Assembly (NCBI GenBank): GCA_041879295.1
Contig: CP047152.1
Location: forward strand, 124,001-188,000
Direction of reading: 5' to 3'
DNA length: 64,000 bases
Source of the DNA: Pseudomonas putida
GTDB taxonomy: Bacteria > Pseudomonadota > Gammaproteobacteria > Pseudomonadales > Pseudomonadaceae
Made by a program: the position numbers and the translations under genes. Below are positions 27,553-37,547 of the stretch, in pieces (within the stretch, counting starts at the first letter, position 1; every line of letters begins with the position of its first letter). Below the pieces are notes generated by a model. That model had not been told where the DNA came from. It did not search any database and saw only the letters and a list, made by a program, of their open reading frames with translations.

Positions 27553-29490
27553 ATGACTGAAGACGCTGAGCGCTGGAAAGAAAAATACCTTAAAAGCATC
27601 GAGCAGCAAGAAAAGCTCGAGCGTCGTTGGGACGCCCGCCTTGACCTGCTGCGTCGAGGTCTGGTGCGCAGCACCCTGGCTGCTGAAGGCAGTGACAAGG
27701 TGGTAGACGAGTGCATGAAGGAAATGCGCGACGTCATTCGCAGCAGCAACATGGACGCCGGCCTCGCCGGCTTGATTCCGCGCCTTGAGAAAGCGGTACT
27801 GGATTCCGAACAGCGTCGCGAAGCCCGCATGAACCAGGTCAGCGATGCGCTGACCGCACTGGTTGGCCAACTGCAAGGCCTCCCGCTACCCAGTGATATC
27901 TCGCGGTCATTGAAAAAACTGGCGAAGAAGCTCGACGGTGGGGTTGCCCAGTCACGCGAGCTGCCGCCACTGTTGGGCGAGTTGAGTGGCCTGCAGGGGC
28001 GCGCGCTGTCGGCCCTTGGCAAGACGGGTGAAGAAGCCCGACCGGGTTTTCTGCAGCGGTTGTTTGGAAGCCGCGAGGAAGATGTACAGGCAGGACCAGA
28101 GCTTGCGCCGGTGGCGTTGCCAGTTGAAGAGGTTGTGCCCTTGGCAGCCGGCAGTACCGAGCCCTCGCAGCCCGATGACGTCGATGCGCTACAACCGCTG
28201 GCGGCCCCTGCTGCTCCGACTGTCGAGGTGGCCGAAGCGCCCGAGCTTGAGATGGAGGCGCTTGGCCCGGCTCTGATCGAAACGGCGGAAATGCCGCCAG
28301 TCCCGTTGCCACAGCATAAAGTGCCACTGCCAGAGGTTGCAGTTGCCGTCAGCGAGCCGTTGGCTGACGCAGAACCATTACAAGCCCTTGAAGAAATCCT
28401 TGGTGAAGACGGTCCCTATGCACTGCCCTACGCAGTGGAGCCGCCTTACAGCCAGGTTGCCGCGCACATTGAGCAGACCCTGATCGGTCTGCTCGATGAC
28501 CTCAGTCTGCCCGAGCGACACAAGGCTCAGGCGCTGGAAATGCGCGAGCGGGTTGCCCGCGGATTGAACTGGTATGAGCTGATTCCGGTGCTGGATGACT
28601 TGGCAGTACTCATGTTGGCGATCACCGACAGCGGCCAGCACGAATTCGAAACTTACCTGCAGCAGCTCAATGAACGCCTGGAAGGTTTCCAGAGTCATCT
28701 GCACGAGGCCAGCGCCGGCCATGCTGACAACAGCACCGCTGCCCGCGAACTGGATAGTCAACTGCGTGAACACGTCGACGGCCTGCAGAGCAGCGTGCAA
28801 GGTGCCGCCGATGTAGACAGCCTCAAGCACATTCTGGAAAACCGCCTGGAAGGCTTGCTGGTGACCATGGACGAGCACAAGCACGAGCGTGATCGCCGCG
28901 AGCAGGAACTGGCCGATCGACTGCAAGGCTTGTCGGAGCGGGTGGCGAGCATGGAGCATGAAGCACTTGGTTATCGCGAGCACCTGGAGGAGCAGCGCCA
29001 GAAAGCTCTGCTGGACCCGCTCACCGGCCTGCCCAACCGTGCGGCCTGGAGCGAGCGAGTCGAACGCGAAATGCTCGAATGGAAGGAAAACGGTGGCCAT
29101 CTGGCGATGGCGATTCTTGACCTGGACCATTTCAAGCGCATTAACGACAACTATGGGCATCTGGCTGGGGACAAGGTCCTCAAGATCGTTGCCGACCAGT
29201 TGCGCAAGCGTCTTCGGGCCCGTGATTTTATCGCCCGGTTTGGCGGCGAGGAATTCGTCTTGCTGCTGCCGCAGACCACGCCGGCAGTCGCCGCGCAAAT
29301 GGCCGAGGTGTTGCGCGCCACAGTCGAAGCCTGCCCATTCCACTTCAAGGGTGAGCGGGTGGTGATCACCACCTCCATCGGCTTGGGCGCATTCCACTCT
29401 GGCGAGCGCAGCGACCAGGTGCTCAAACGAGCCGATGCAGCGCTGTACCGGGCAAAGGAGCAGGGGCGAAATCGCGTTGAGCAGGGCTAG
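27553..29490 (+). CDS. Diguanylate cyclase (GGDEF domain) with long N-terminal region
   Basis: The C-terminal about 170 residues form a GGDEF domain that makes cyclic di-GMP. The active site GGEEF is at 564-568 and the inhibitory RxxD site (RARD) lies exactly five residues before it, so the enzyme looks active and product-inhibited. The N-terminal 470 residues have no membrane segment: helical parts (1-150 and 300-470) flank an acidic, Pro/Ala-rich linker (about 170-290). A coiled coil (about 430-480) joins the GGDEF. The ATG at 27553 is preferred over a TTG at 27526, though neither has a strong ribosome site. Confidence 0.88.
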   Translation: MTEDAERWKEKYLKSIEQQEKLERRWDARLDLLRRGLVRSTLAAEGSDKVVDECMKEMRDVIRSSNMDAGLAGLIPRLEKAVLDSEQRREARMNQVSDALTALVGQLQGLPLPSDISRSLKKLAKKLDGGVAQSRELPPLLGELSGLQGRALSALGKTGEEARPGFLQRLFGSREEDVQAGPELAPVALPVEEVVPLAAGSTEPSQPDDVDALQPLAAPAAPTVEVAEAPELEMEALGPALIETAEMPPVPLPQHKVPLPEVAVAVSEPLADAEPLQALEEILGEDGPYALPYAVEPPYSQVAAHIEQTLIGLLDDLSLPERHKAQALEMRERVARGLNWYELIPVLDDLAVLMLAITDSGQHEFETYLQQLNERLEGFQSHLHEASAGHADNSTAARELDSQLREHVDGLQSSVQGAADVDSLKHILENRLEGLLVTMDEHKHERDRREQELADRLQGLSERVASMEHEALGYREHLEEQRQKALLDPLTGLPNRAAWSERVEREMLEWKENGGHLAMAILDLDHFKRINDNYGHLAGDKVLKIVADQLRKRLRARDFIARFGGEEFVLLLPQTTPAVAAQMAEVLRATVEACPFHFKGERVVITTSIGLGAFHSGERSDQVLKRADAALYRAKEQGRNRVEQG

Positions 29491-29533
29491 CCAGCCGCCG
29501 TCGCCTCGGCAGGCACAGCGCAGGCGAGCACGT

Positions 29534-29539
29534 TATACT
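29534..29539 (+). promoter_or_regulatory. Possible -10 element for the amidase gene
   Basis: A TATACT stands 29 bases before the GTG start, with no convincing -35. It could be RpoS-type or an extended -10. Confidence 0.3.
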
Positions 29540-29567
29540 GTAGCACTCGTACGCTGAGGCCACTGAC

Positions 29568-30356
29568 GTGCTTTCCACGCTTAAGAAAACCCTGATTTCC
29601 TTTTTGCTGTTGTCTGTCGCCGGTTGCTCGACAGGCCTGCGCATCGACCGCAGCCACCCTTCGGTCAATCAGGACAACCGCATCCAGTTCATTGTCCTGC
29701 ATTACACCAATGCTTCGCTGGAGCGCTCCCTGGCGCTGCTTACCCATGGTGAGGTCAGCAGCCATTACCTGATCGGCGATGGTCCGGCCAAGGTGTATCA
29801 ACTGGTGGATGAAAACCGTCGTGCCTGGCATGCCGGTGATAGCCAGTGGCAGGGGCGCACCTGGCTGAACTCCTCGTCCATTGGTATCGAGATCGTCAAT
29901 CCGGGCTTCACCGACACCCCGAACGGCCGGGTCTGGCACCCTTACAGCGAGGCGCAGATCCAGTCGTTGATCGCGCTGCTCAAGGACATTGTCAAACGCA
30001 ACAACATCGAACCACGCCATATCATCGGCCACAGTGACATCGCCCCGTTGCGCAAGCTGGACCCGGGACCCTTGTTTCCGTGGAAGCGCTTGGCCGATGC
30101 CGGGCTGGGTGTCTGGCCGGATGCCAACGCCGTGGCACGGCAGCAGGCCTACTTCAGCGTCAACCCGCCAAGCGTTGGCTGGTACCAGCAGGAGCTGGCA
30201 CGGTTTGGCTATCAGATCGATCAGACCGGTGTGCTGGATGTAGCCACACGCCATGTAATCGCCGCGTTCCAGATGCGCTTCCGCCCGCAGCGTTTCGACG
30301 GCATGCCGGATGCGCAGACAGCAGCGATGCTGCAGGTACTTAACCGCATGCGTTGA
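29568..30356 (+). CDS. N-acetylmuramoyl-L-alanine amidase (AmpD/AmiD-type lipoprotein)
   Basis: Cleaves the bond between muramic acid and the peptide stem of peptidoglycan fragments. The lipobox SVAGC anchors it to a membrane, like AmiD of E. coli and AmpDh2 of P. aeruginosa. The amidase_2 domain (about 35-185) shows the zinc residues in VLHYT, HIIGHSDIAP and KLDPGPLFPW. A C-terminal PG_binding_1 domain (about 195-260) follows. It starts with GTG behind GAGGCC. I infer an outer-membrane, periplasm-facing location. Confidence 0.88.
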   Translation: MLSTLKKTLISFLLLSVAGCSTGLRIDRSHPSVNQDNRIQFIVLHYTNASLERSLALLTHGEVSSHYLIGDGPAKVYQLVDENRRAWHAGDSQWQGRTWLNSSSIGIEIVNPGFTDTPNGRVWHPYSEAQIQSLIALLKDIVKRNNIEPRHIIGHSDIAPLRKLDPGPLFPWKRLADAGLGVWPDANAVARQQAYFSVNPPSVGWYQQELARFGYQIDQTGVLDVATRHVIAAFQMRFRPQRFDGMPDAQTAAMLQVLNRMR

Positions 30357-30562
30357 GACACGGCGGGCGGGGTAGTTGTTGCAGCGGCCTTGCGCTGCGA
30401 AGAGTCGGGTTTGGTCGACGCAGTCGTACCAACGTTAATGGTCTCATCACGGCCACGAGGCTGCCTCTAAAAAGAGCGTAGGAGGATTGCAGCGAAGCGC
30501 CAAACGGTGAAGGTGATTCTTGATTCAGTTGCTATACCTTGGTTATCAACTGGATGCCATTG

Positions 30563-32161
30563 ATGTCAGCCTTCATCGCCTTGCTGCGCCAAATTTTTTA
30601 CCGTCCCTGGATGCTGGCCACTTTGGCAGCGCTGGCCAGCGCCGCGGTGTTGCTCTCTGCCAGCATCGGCATTGCCCTGCAACAAATGAAACAAAGCGAA
30701 AGCGAACAAATGAATGCTCAGGGCGAGCGTTTTCTGGAGCGGCTCGAACAGGTGTTTGGCCAGTTACGCGAAGGGGTCGATCTGCTGCAGGCCCAACCCC
30801 TGCGTGGCTGCAGCCCGGCAATGCTGGCAGCCTTGCAACAGGTTGGCCTGAACTCGCGGTTCATCTATGAAGCTGCTTATGTGGATGGTGATGTTGCCTG
30901 CTCCAACCGCGGTGATGAGCGAGCGTTCGTTCCCTTGCGGGCGCCGGATATCCAGGGGCCGACTTACAGCTACTGGCTTAACACCACCACCGAGCCGAAC
31001 GAGAACCTGGCAGCACTGATGCTGGGTCGGGGCAAGTTTCTGGTTTCCACCTCCCGTGGGCATTTGACCGATGTGGTGGACCTGCCCCCGGGCGGCAGCC
31101 TGGTCGTGGTGCTGGACAACGGTGCCCGGGCCATTCCGGTGCTCGGCCCGCCACAGGTATGGCCGCCGCCCTCGGCCTGGTCGACCAGCCAAAAGTCGTT
31201 GCTGGAACTCAGTGACCGGCTTATCTACCGAATGCCGACCAAGTCGCCGGATTACCAGTTGGTGCTGATTGCCCCGAGGGCCAGTCTGCCGCTGAGGATG
31301 AACGGCATGCTCTGGTTGCTGTTCCCCGGCAGCGTGCTGGCGGCCTGCTGCATCGGTTGGTTGGTACTCCAGTTGATTCTGCAACGGCGGTCGATGAGCT
31401 CAGAGTTGCAGAATGCCTTGCGTCGTGGAGAGCTGCAGGTGCTCTACCAGCCAATCATCGAGCTCGACAGCCGGCGCTGTGTGGGCGCTGAGGCCTTGGT
31501 TCGCTGGCGCCGCCCGGACGGCACCCTGACCAGCCCGGACCTGTTCATCCCGCTGGCGGAAAATACCGGGCAGATCCGCCAGATCACCGACTTTGTCCTG
31601 CAGCGTGTGCTTGAACAGCTAGGGCAGCTACTGCGTTCGCACCCCAAGCTATACATCTCGATAAACCTGGCGGCCTGCGATGTGATGGTGCCCCGTATTG
31701 GCCGGGTGGCGGCGCGCTTGTTGGCCTTGCATCGAGTGGCGCCCAGCCAGATTGCCTTCGAGGTGACCGAGCGCGGCCTGATTGACGTGGTGGTCGCCCG
31801 TGACAACCTGCAGGCGCTACGCGCCGTGGGGCACCAGGTGCTGATCGACGATTTTGGTACCGGTTATTGCAGCCTGGCCTACCTGCAAACCCTTCCAGTG
31901 GACTGCCTGAAGATCGACAAGGCATTCATCGACGCTCTGGGCCACGATGCCGCCAGTAGTGGCGTGGCCCCGCATATCATCCGCATGGCCCATGACTTGC
32001 ACCTGCGGGTAATTGCCGAAGGTATCGAGTTCGAGGACCAGGCCGTGCTGCTGAACAGCGAGGGGGTCAATTATGGCCAGGGCTGGCTGTTTGCCCGGCC
32101 GCTGAACGCCCGGCAGTTTGCCGAGTTGGTGACTCGCGGACACCTGCCGCGGCGGGTGTAG
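30563..32161 (+). CDS. CSS-motif sensor / EAL cyclic di-GMP phosphodiesterase
   Basis: Two membrane helices (about 12-35 and 245-270) enclose a periplasmic CSS-type domain with cysteines in LRGCSP and VACSNRG; the second is CSN rather than CSS. In this class (E. coli PdeC and relatives) a disulfide between such cysteines controls activity. The EAL domain is complete: EAL at 310-312, the DDFGTGY loop, ERGLID and AEGIE. The start is uncertain; ATG at 30554 and TTG at 30539 are alternatives. It is convergent with kinB, only 14 bp away. Confidence 0.88.
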   Translation: MSAFIALLRQIFYRPWMLATLAALASAAVLLSASIGIALQQMKQSESEQMNAQGERFLERLEQVFGQLREGVDLLQAQPLRGCSPAMLAALQQVGLNSRFIYEAAYVDGDVACSNRGDERAFVPLRAPDIQGPTYSYWLNTTTEPNENLAALMLGRGKFLVSTSRGHLTDVVDLPPGGSLVVVLDNGARAIPVLGPPQVWPPPSAWSTSQKSLLELSDRLIYRMPTKSPDYQLVLIAPRASLPLRMNGMLWLLFPGSVLAACCIGWLVLQLILQRRSMSSELQNALRRGELQVLYQPIIELDSRRCVGAEALVRWRRPDGTLTSPDLFIPLAENTGQIRQITDFVLQRVLEQLGQLLRSHPKLYISINLAACDVMVPRIGRVAARLLALHRVAPSQIAFEVTERGLIDVVVARDNLQALRAVGHQVLIDDFGTGYCSLAYLQTLPVDCLKIDKAFIDALGHDAASSGVAPHIIRMAHDLHLRVIAEGIEFEDQAVLLNSEGVNYGQGWLFARPLNARQFAELVTRGHLPRRV

Positions 32162-32175
32162 GTGCGGTAAAGCAG

Positions 32176-33957
32176 TCAGACCGGCAACGCCATGTAGAAT
32201 TGGGTCCCCTGCCCTGGCCGGGAAAACACGCCCATGCGCCCTCCGTGCAACTGCACAATCTCCTTGCACAGCGCCAGGCCCAGCCCAGCGCCGCCTTTCT
32301 TGCGACCTACCTGCACGAAGGGCTCGAAGATGCGCCCTTGCTGCCCATAGGAAATGCCCTCGCCGTTGTCCTCGACGCTGATGATCACCCGTTCTGCATG
32401 GCGTCGGGCATGCAGGCGTATGCGCCCGCCGTTGGCAGTGTGGCGGATGGCGTTGTGCAGCAGGTTGTCCAGCACGCGGTCCAGTTGGGCGACGTCGGCC
32501 TGGATACGCGGTAGCGGCGGGTCCAGTTCCTTGATCAGTTCGATCTGCTTGTTCGCAGCCTGTTCGGCAAAGCGCAATTGCGCCTGCTCCAGCAGTTCGT
32601 CGATGGCACAGGGGGCCAGCTCGAGCTTTTGCAACCCGCTTTGATAACGGGAGAAGTTGAGCAGGTCATTGATCAGTTGGGTCAGGCGCTGCATTTCTTC
32701 GCCGATGGTTTCCAGCAGGTCGTACTCGCGGGCCTCGGGCGGGAACTTGACCCGCTCGCGCAGCAGGCCGAAGGCCATGTGCATGCCGGTCACCGGGGTG
32801 CGCAGTTCGTGGGAGGCGCGCAGCACGAATTCGCTGCGCACCCGCTCGAAGGCCCTTTGCTCGGTCACATCGTGCAGTACCATCACCGCGCCGAGGATTG
32901 GCCCCTGCGGGTGGCTGACGGGGGTCAGGCTGTAGGTGAGCAGGCGTGATTCTTCATCGACCTCCATGTTCAGGTCGTCCGGTGGGCGGTCGAGGCTGCC
33001 CCCGCGCAGAACCTGGCGCAGTTGTTGCTCAAGCTCGGGTCGCTGCAAGGCTTCGACCAGGCTGCTGCCCACGCGGCTGTCGTTCCAGCCCAGCTGACGC
33101 TGTGCCACCGGGTTGAGGTGCTCGAGGCGGCCCTGGCGGTCGATGATCAGCAGGCCGTCGTCGATGCTGTCGAGCACGGCTTGTAAACGCTGCTGGCCGG
33201 CCAACAGTTCGTCAACGTTGGTGGCCTGGTGCTTGCGCAAGGCATCGGCCATCAGACCAAAACGGCGGGTCAGCTGGTTAAGCTCGGCGGCCTGGGTGAC
33301 CGGCAAGGTAACGTCGAAATTGCCCTTGCCCAATTGGTCGGCTGCCTTGGCCAAGGCTTCGATCGGTTGGCCGAAACGCCGGGCGATGTTGTGCGCGGTG
33401 ATAAAGCCCAGTACCAATACCACCAGCCCCATCAGGCCGAGTACACCACTGACCAGCAAGGCGCGGTCACGGGTGCGTTCCTCGCTGCGGGTAATCAGGT
33501 CCAATGCTTGCTTGTGGGAATCGATCAGGTCGGTGCGCACCTGATTGAACGCAGCTCCAAGCGGCTGATCGACACCCATGCTACGAGCGGGTGTGGCGCT
33601 GTCGCGATAGGTCTGGAGGAAGGACTGGTAATTGCTGCTGGCTTTGCTGAAACCGGTGCGCTCACCGCCTTGCTCCAGCCCTTGGTTGAGCAGGTCCTGG
33701 AAATTGTCCTGCAGCAGCCGCAGGCTTTCCGGGGCGGTGTTCTCATCGAGAATGAGCATCAGCTGTTCGCCCAGGTTCTGGCGCAACTTCAGCCCCACTT
33801 CCAGGGCATGGGTGGTATCGCGCACCAGCTGCTGTTGCACTGTAGCCATCTGCAGCATGCTGACCAGGCCCAGCAGCAGCCCTAGCAACGCCACAGTGAT
33901 GAGCGCCGAGATGCTAAGGAAAAGCCGCGTGCGCAGCTTCATGGGCGGCCATTTCAT
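32176..33957 (-). CDS. kinB: Sensor histidine kinase KinB
   Basis: Membrane kinase partner of AlgB. Order of parts: TM1 (about 12-35), periplasmic sensor (36-165), TM2 (167-190), HAMP (190-245), PAS (250-365), HisKA with H383 in RASHELRTPVTG, and an ATPase domain with NLLHNAIRHT, DNGEGIS and GAGLGLALC. The start at 33957 is fixed by an ATGA overlap with algB. The name rests on family layout and pairing with AlgB. In P. aeruginosa KinB acts mainly as an AlgB phosphatase. Confidence 0.9.
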   Translation of the reverse strand: MKWPPMKLRTRLFLSISALITVALLGLLLGLVSMLQMATVQQQLVRDTTHALEVGLKLRQNLGEQLMLILDENTAPESLRLLQDNFQDLLNQGLEQGGERTGFSKASSNYQSFLQTYRDSATPARSMGVDQPLGAAFNQVRTDLIDSHKQALDLITRSEERTRDRALLVSGVLGLMGLVVLVLGFITAHNIARRFGQPIEALAKAADQLGKGNFDVTLPVTQAAELNQLTRRFGLMADALRKHQATNVDELLAGQQRLQAVLDSIDDGLLIIDRQGRLEHLNPVAQRQLGWNDSRVGSSLVEALQRPELEQQLRQVLRGGSLDRPPDDLNMEVDEESRLLTYSLTPVSHPQGPILGAVMVLHDVTEQRAFERVRSEFVLRASHELRTPVTGMHMAFGLLRERVKFPPEAREYDLLETIGEEMQRLTQLINDLLNFSRYQSGLQKLELAPCAIDELLEQAQLRFAEQAANKQIELIKELDPPLPRIQADVAQLDRVLDNLLHNAIRHTANGGRIRLHARRHAERVIISVEDNGEGISYGQQGRIFEPFVQVGRKKGGAGLGLALCKEIVQLHGGRMGVFSRPGQGTQFYMALPV

Positions 33958-35300
33958 AGGTTGTACTGCTTGCGCTTGCGGTACAGGGTAGAAGCATCGA
34001 TGCCCAAGGTCTTGGCGGCTTGATCGAGGGTATCGCTGGCGGCCAGTACGGCACCGATATGGGCACGTTCCAGCTCATCCAGGCTAAGCGCGGCACCTAC
34101 GCGTGGGGCATTGCCGGCGGGTTGTTCACCCATGCCCAGGTGGCTGAGTTCCACGCGCTCCTGCGGGCAGATGATGCTGGCCCGTTCTACTACGTTGCGC
34201 AGTTCGCGAATGTTGCCGGGCCAGCGGTAATTGAGCAGGGCGGCGCGCGCCTCATCACTGAAACCACGAGCGGGGCGGGAGTATTCCTTGACGAAACGGG
34301 CGAGGAAGCGGTCGGCCAGGATGAGGATGTCTTCACTGCGCTCGCGCAGGGGGGGCAGGTGCAGGGTAATCACGTTCAAGCGATACAGCAGGTCTTCGCG
34401 GAAGCGGCTTTCGCGCACCATCTCTTCAAGGTTGAGGTTGGTGGCAGCCAGGATACGCACATCGGCACGTCGGGTAACCGGGTCACCGACGCGTTCGTAT
34501 TCCTTGTCCTGGATGAAACGCAGCAGTTTGGGTTGCAAGGTCAGCGGGAAATCGCCGATCTCGTCGAGGAATAGCGTGCCCCCGTCAGCCTGGCTGACCC
34601 GCCCCAGGGTGCTTTCGCTGGCGCCGGTGAAGGCGCCGCGGGTATGGCCGAATAGCTCGCTTTCCATCAACTCGGCGTTAAGCGATGGGCAGTTGATGGT
34701 CACACAGGCTTTGCGTGCACGTTTGCTCCAGCCATGGATGGCCCGTGCCAGCTCGCCCTTGCCGGTACCCGATTCGCCAAGGATGAGGATGTTGGCGTCG
34801 GTGATGGCGACTTGGCGGGCAGTTTCAAGCACCGCCATCATGGCCGGGCTATGGGAATCGAGGCCGTCCTTGGGTTTGCGTACTTCACCTTCCAGAGCTT
34901 CCAGGCGCGCAGAAAGCTGGCGCACCTCCAGTTGCTTGGCGGTGGCCAGGCGTAACTGGTCGGGGCTGCACGGTTTGACAAGGTAGTCGGCAGCGCCGGC
35001 CTGGATGGCGTCTACTGCGGTGTCGATCGCCGAGTGCGCAGTGACGATCACCACCCGCATCCACGGGGCCTGGATACGCATTTGCGCCAGCACGTCGAGG
35101 CCGTTGTCTTCACCCAGGCGCAAATCGAGGAAGCACAGGTCGAACACCTGGCGTTGCAGCAGGCTCTCTGCCTGGGCGGCACTGTTGGCCGTGGCCACGC
35201 TGTAGCCCTCGTCTTCCAGGCAGTAGCGGAAGGTGCGCAGGATTGCGGACTCGTCATCCACCAGCAGAATGCGGCCTTGGTTGTCCTGGGCTGATTCCAT
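33954..35300 (-). CDS. algB: NtrC-family response regulator AlgB
   Basis: A sigma-54-type activator: receiver domain (about 10-125, phospho-acceptor D59 in FLDLRLGED), AAA+ domain (145-370) with Walker [10 protein letters not shown], the sigma-54 contact loop GAFTGA and Walker [10 protein letters not shown], and a C-terminal Fis-type helix-turn-helix ([20 protein letters not shown]). The intact GAFTGA means it can in principle drive RpoN promoters. It overlaps kinB by four bases. Two GG-N10-GC promoter candidates lie within 1.2 kb of its start codon. Confidence 0.92.
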   Translation of the reverse strand: MESAQDNQGRILLVDDESAILRTFRYCLEDEGYSVATANSAAQAESLLQRQVFDLCFLDLRLGEDNGLDVLAQMRIQAPWMRVVIVTAHSAIDTAVDAIQAGAADYLVKPCSPDQLRLATAKQLEVRQLSARLEALEGEVRKPKDGLDSHSPAMMAVLETARQVAITDANILILGESGTGKGELARAIHGWSKRARKACVTINCPSLNAELMESELFGHTRGAFTGASESTLGRVSQADGGTLFLDEIGDFPLTLQPKLLRFIQDKEYERVGDPVTRRADVRILAATNLNLEEMVRESRFREDLLYRLNVITLHLPPLRERSEDILILADRFLARFVKEYSRPARGFSDEARAALLNYRWPGNIRELRNVVERASIICPQERVELSHLGMGEQPAGNAPRVGAALSLDELERAHIGAVLAASDTLDQAAKTLGIDASTLYRKRKQYNL

Positions 35301-35456
35301 TTCCTGTGCTCCTTAGGATAGATCTTTATTTAGTGTGGGAAAAATCGGGCAAGTTGCATGGTCAATTCTGAAGGATTCTGTCCTTTGCATGCTAGCCAAT
35401 GGCCAAACGATGCCCACGAGCCGCGATTCTTCAATGATTTGCTTAGAGGCACACGC

Positions 35457-35473
35457 TGGCACATTGGTTGCGA
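35457..35473 (+). promoter_or_regulatory. Predicted sigma-54 (RpoN) promoter for the BON gene
   Basis: TGGCAC at 35457-35462 and TTGC at 35468-35471 give the required GG-N10-GC spacing. The match to TGGCACG-N4-TTGCW is lost at two positions. A start near 35483 leaves 27 bases to the ATG. A one-mismatch IHF-like site lies at 35432-35444. It stands between algB (divergent) and the BON gene. Confidence 0.6.
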
Positions 35474-35509
35474 TGATTTTCAGATTTTGCCCACGAAGGA
35501 GGCACTGTC

Positions 35510-36331
35510 ATGCCCTTTTCCCTGCGTACAGCCGTTTTGGCCGTCACCCTGTTGCCAATATTTACCCCAGCATTCGCCGACCCTGTGCAGGACGCGCGCC
35601 TGGAAGGCGCCCTGCAGACCGCTTTGTCACTGAACCGGATGCTCGACCCGTTTCGTATCAAGGTTGAAGTGAACGGCAAGCAGGCGCGGCTTTCCGGTGA
35701 GGTGGAGAACGAGGTCGAGCGGCAGTTGGCCGAGGATGTGGCCCGTGCTACCCGGGGCATCGAACAGGTGGAGAACCTGCTACAGCTCAATACCCAACTG
35801 GTGGAGCGTCCGCTGGAGCTGCGTGCCTACGCTCAGCGCCTGGAAGACGTGACCCTGTCTGCTGTGGTGCGTGCACGGCTGTTGTGGAGCCGTACCACCG
35901 AAAAGGCACCAATAGAAGTACAAAGCAGTGAGGGTGTGGTGACGTTGCGTGGCAAGGTCGACAGTGCCGAAGCCAAGGAGCTGGCGGGTGTGATAGCGCG
36001 AACCACCGACGGCGTGTATCTGGTCAACAACCTGGTCAGCCTCGATACCGCCGCCATGGCCAAGGCGCGGGAAACACCAGTGGGCGCACCAACCGGGCCG
36101 CAACCAAGCGACAGCTGGATCGTCGACAAGGTCCAGAGCAGCTATCGCTTCAGTCGCAACCTTGATGGCCTGAACCTGAGGGTGGTCAGCGAAGCAGGCA
36201 TGGTGCGGCTCTCGGGCGAGGTGGTTAGCGCGGAGCAGAAAACCATCGCTGTTGAGATCGCCCGGCAGATCATCGGCGTACGTGGCGTGGATGCTGACCT
36301 GCTGAAGGTGGCCACCAAGGTCGAAGGCTGA
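35510..36331 (+). CDS. Periplasmic triple-BON-domain protein
   Basis: A signal peptide (MPFSLRTAVLAVTLL to TPAFA) is followed by three BON-type repeats (about 30-90, 115-180 and 205-270), each with the usual beta-strand mark (ARLSGEVENEVER, VTLRGKVDSAEAK, VRLSGEVVSAEQK). BON domains bind membranes or envelope components; the OsmY and Kbp relatives are stress proteins. The ribosome site GAAGGAGG is strong. It is divergent from algB and has its own predicted sigma-54 promoter. Confidence 0.85.
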   Translation: MPFSLRTAVLAVTLLPIFTPAFADPVQDARLEGALQTALSLNRMLDPFRIKVEVNGKQARLSGEVENEVERQLAEDVARATRGIEQVENLLQLNTQLVERPLELRAYAQRLEDVTLSAVVRARLLWSRTTEKAPIEVQSSEGVVTLRGKVDSAEAKELAGVIARTTDGVYLVNNLVSLDTAAMAKARETPVGAPTGPQPSDSWIVDKVQSSYRFSRNLDGLNLRVVSEAGMVRLSGEVVSAEQKTIAVEIARQIIGVRGVDADLLKVATKVEG

Positions 36332-36402
36332 TCGTGCAATTCGCACGACCCCACAGGCGTCATCGTGCAGGATACGTCCTCGTGGTGTAACTGTTAATTG
36401 CA

Positions 36403-36415
36403 TAACTTGTTGATT
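36403..36415 (-). promoter_or_regulatory. IHF consensus site upstream of the sigma-54 promoter
   Basis: TAACTTGTTGATT is a perfect match to YAANNNNTTGATW, the reverse of the IHF consensus. It is centred about 60 bp upstream of the predicted start near 36470, in an AT-rich stretch, where IHF normally bends DNA at RpoN promoters. Confidence 0.55.
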
Positions 36416-36443
36416 TATAAAGATTTTATCAAAATCAAAAGGC

Positions 36444-36459
36444 TGGCATGCAGGCTGCA
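36444..36459 (+). promoter_or_regulatory. Predicted sigma-54 (RpoN) promoter for the small membrane protein / Ivy-like unit
   Basis: TGGCATG-CAGG-CTGCA has GG at 36445-36446 and GC at 36457-36458, exactly ten bases apart, and differs from TGGCACG-N4-TTGCA at two positions. The predicted start near 36470 leaves a 36-base leader with GGAGGAG before the ATG at 36506. Confidence 0.6.
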
Positions 36460-36505
36460 ATTACCTGTTCAGGTTTGAACAAAAATTACAGCAGGAGGAG
36501 CCAGC

Positions 36506-37001
<496 letters not shown>

Positions 37002-37003
37002 AG

Positions 37004-37474
37004 ATGGGCAGGAAGCTTCGTTCAGCCGTGGTCGCCGCCCTGCTGCTGGGCGGTAGCGCGGCAGCCATGGCGGCAAATGACGGCCAGGTTCGGGTCGACC
37101 AGCTACTCGGCTCGGACCCGGAGTACCGGGAAACCTGGCAGGACACCATTGAAGGCGAGGAACGCCTACCCGATTGGGTGGTCAACCTGACCGGCAGTGC
37201 CCAGCAGCAGATGTCTGCCGTTACTGAAGACGGCGACAAGTACCTGGTCGGCCCGTTGTGCGAAAAACAGGACAATTGCACCTACAAGCGGCTGATCGTG
37301 GCGTTCAGTTGGGACAAGGATGATGCCTACGGGATGCTGGTGGAGGTACCCGAAGGTTTGCCGAGCGACAAGTCGCCCACCCGTCACGCGCAGTATCGCT
37401 GGCTGGGCGAACCCGACGACGGCATGAAGGCAATGCTGCAGGAGCAGCTCAAGCGTGACCCGAACTGGTACTGA
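37004..37474 (+). CDS. Ivy-like (lysozyme inhibitor family) periplasmic protein
   Basis: 156 residues with a signal peptide ending AAMAAND. The mature part follows the Ivy pattern: YRETWQDTI, a two-cysteine loop and then RLIVAFSWDKDDAYGML. In E. coli Ivy the loop is CKPHDC and its histidine blocks the lysozyme active site. Here it is C86-EKQDN-C92, one residue longer and without histidine. So the fold assignment is good but inhibition of c-type lysozyme is doubtful. GAGG lies before the ATG at 37004. It ends the unit with its own stop 91 bases before a candidate RNA. Confidence 0.78.
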   Translation: MGRKLRSAVVAALLLGGSAAAMAANDGQVRVDQLLGSDPEYRETWQDTIEGEERLPDWVVNLTGSAQQQMSAVTEDGDKYLVGPLCEKQDNCTYKRLIVAFSWDKDDAYGMLVEVPEGLPSDKSPTRHAQYRWLGEPDDGMKAMLQEQLKRDPNWY

Positions 37475-37547
37475 GAGCATTTGTTGCCGGTACGGATGAA
37501 AGGTCACTCACTGTCACGTAATAGAAGCTGAAGCTTTCTATAGTTCA

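Noticed and set aside
36404-36433. AlgU promoter (AACTT ... TCAAA) before the Ivy-like unit
   Set aside because: The spacer is 20 bp, outside the 16-17 bp range, and the same bases are better explained by the IHF site.
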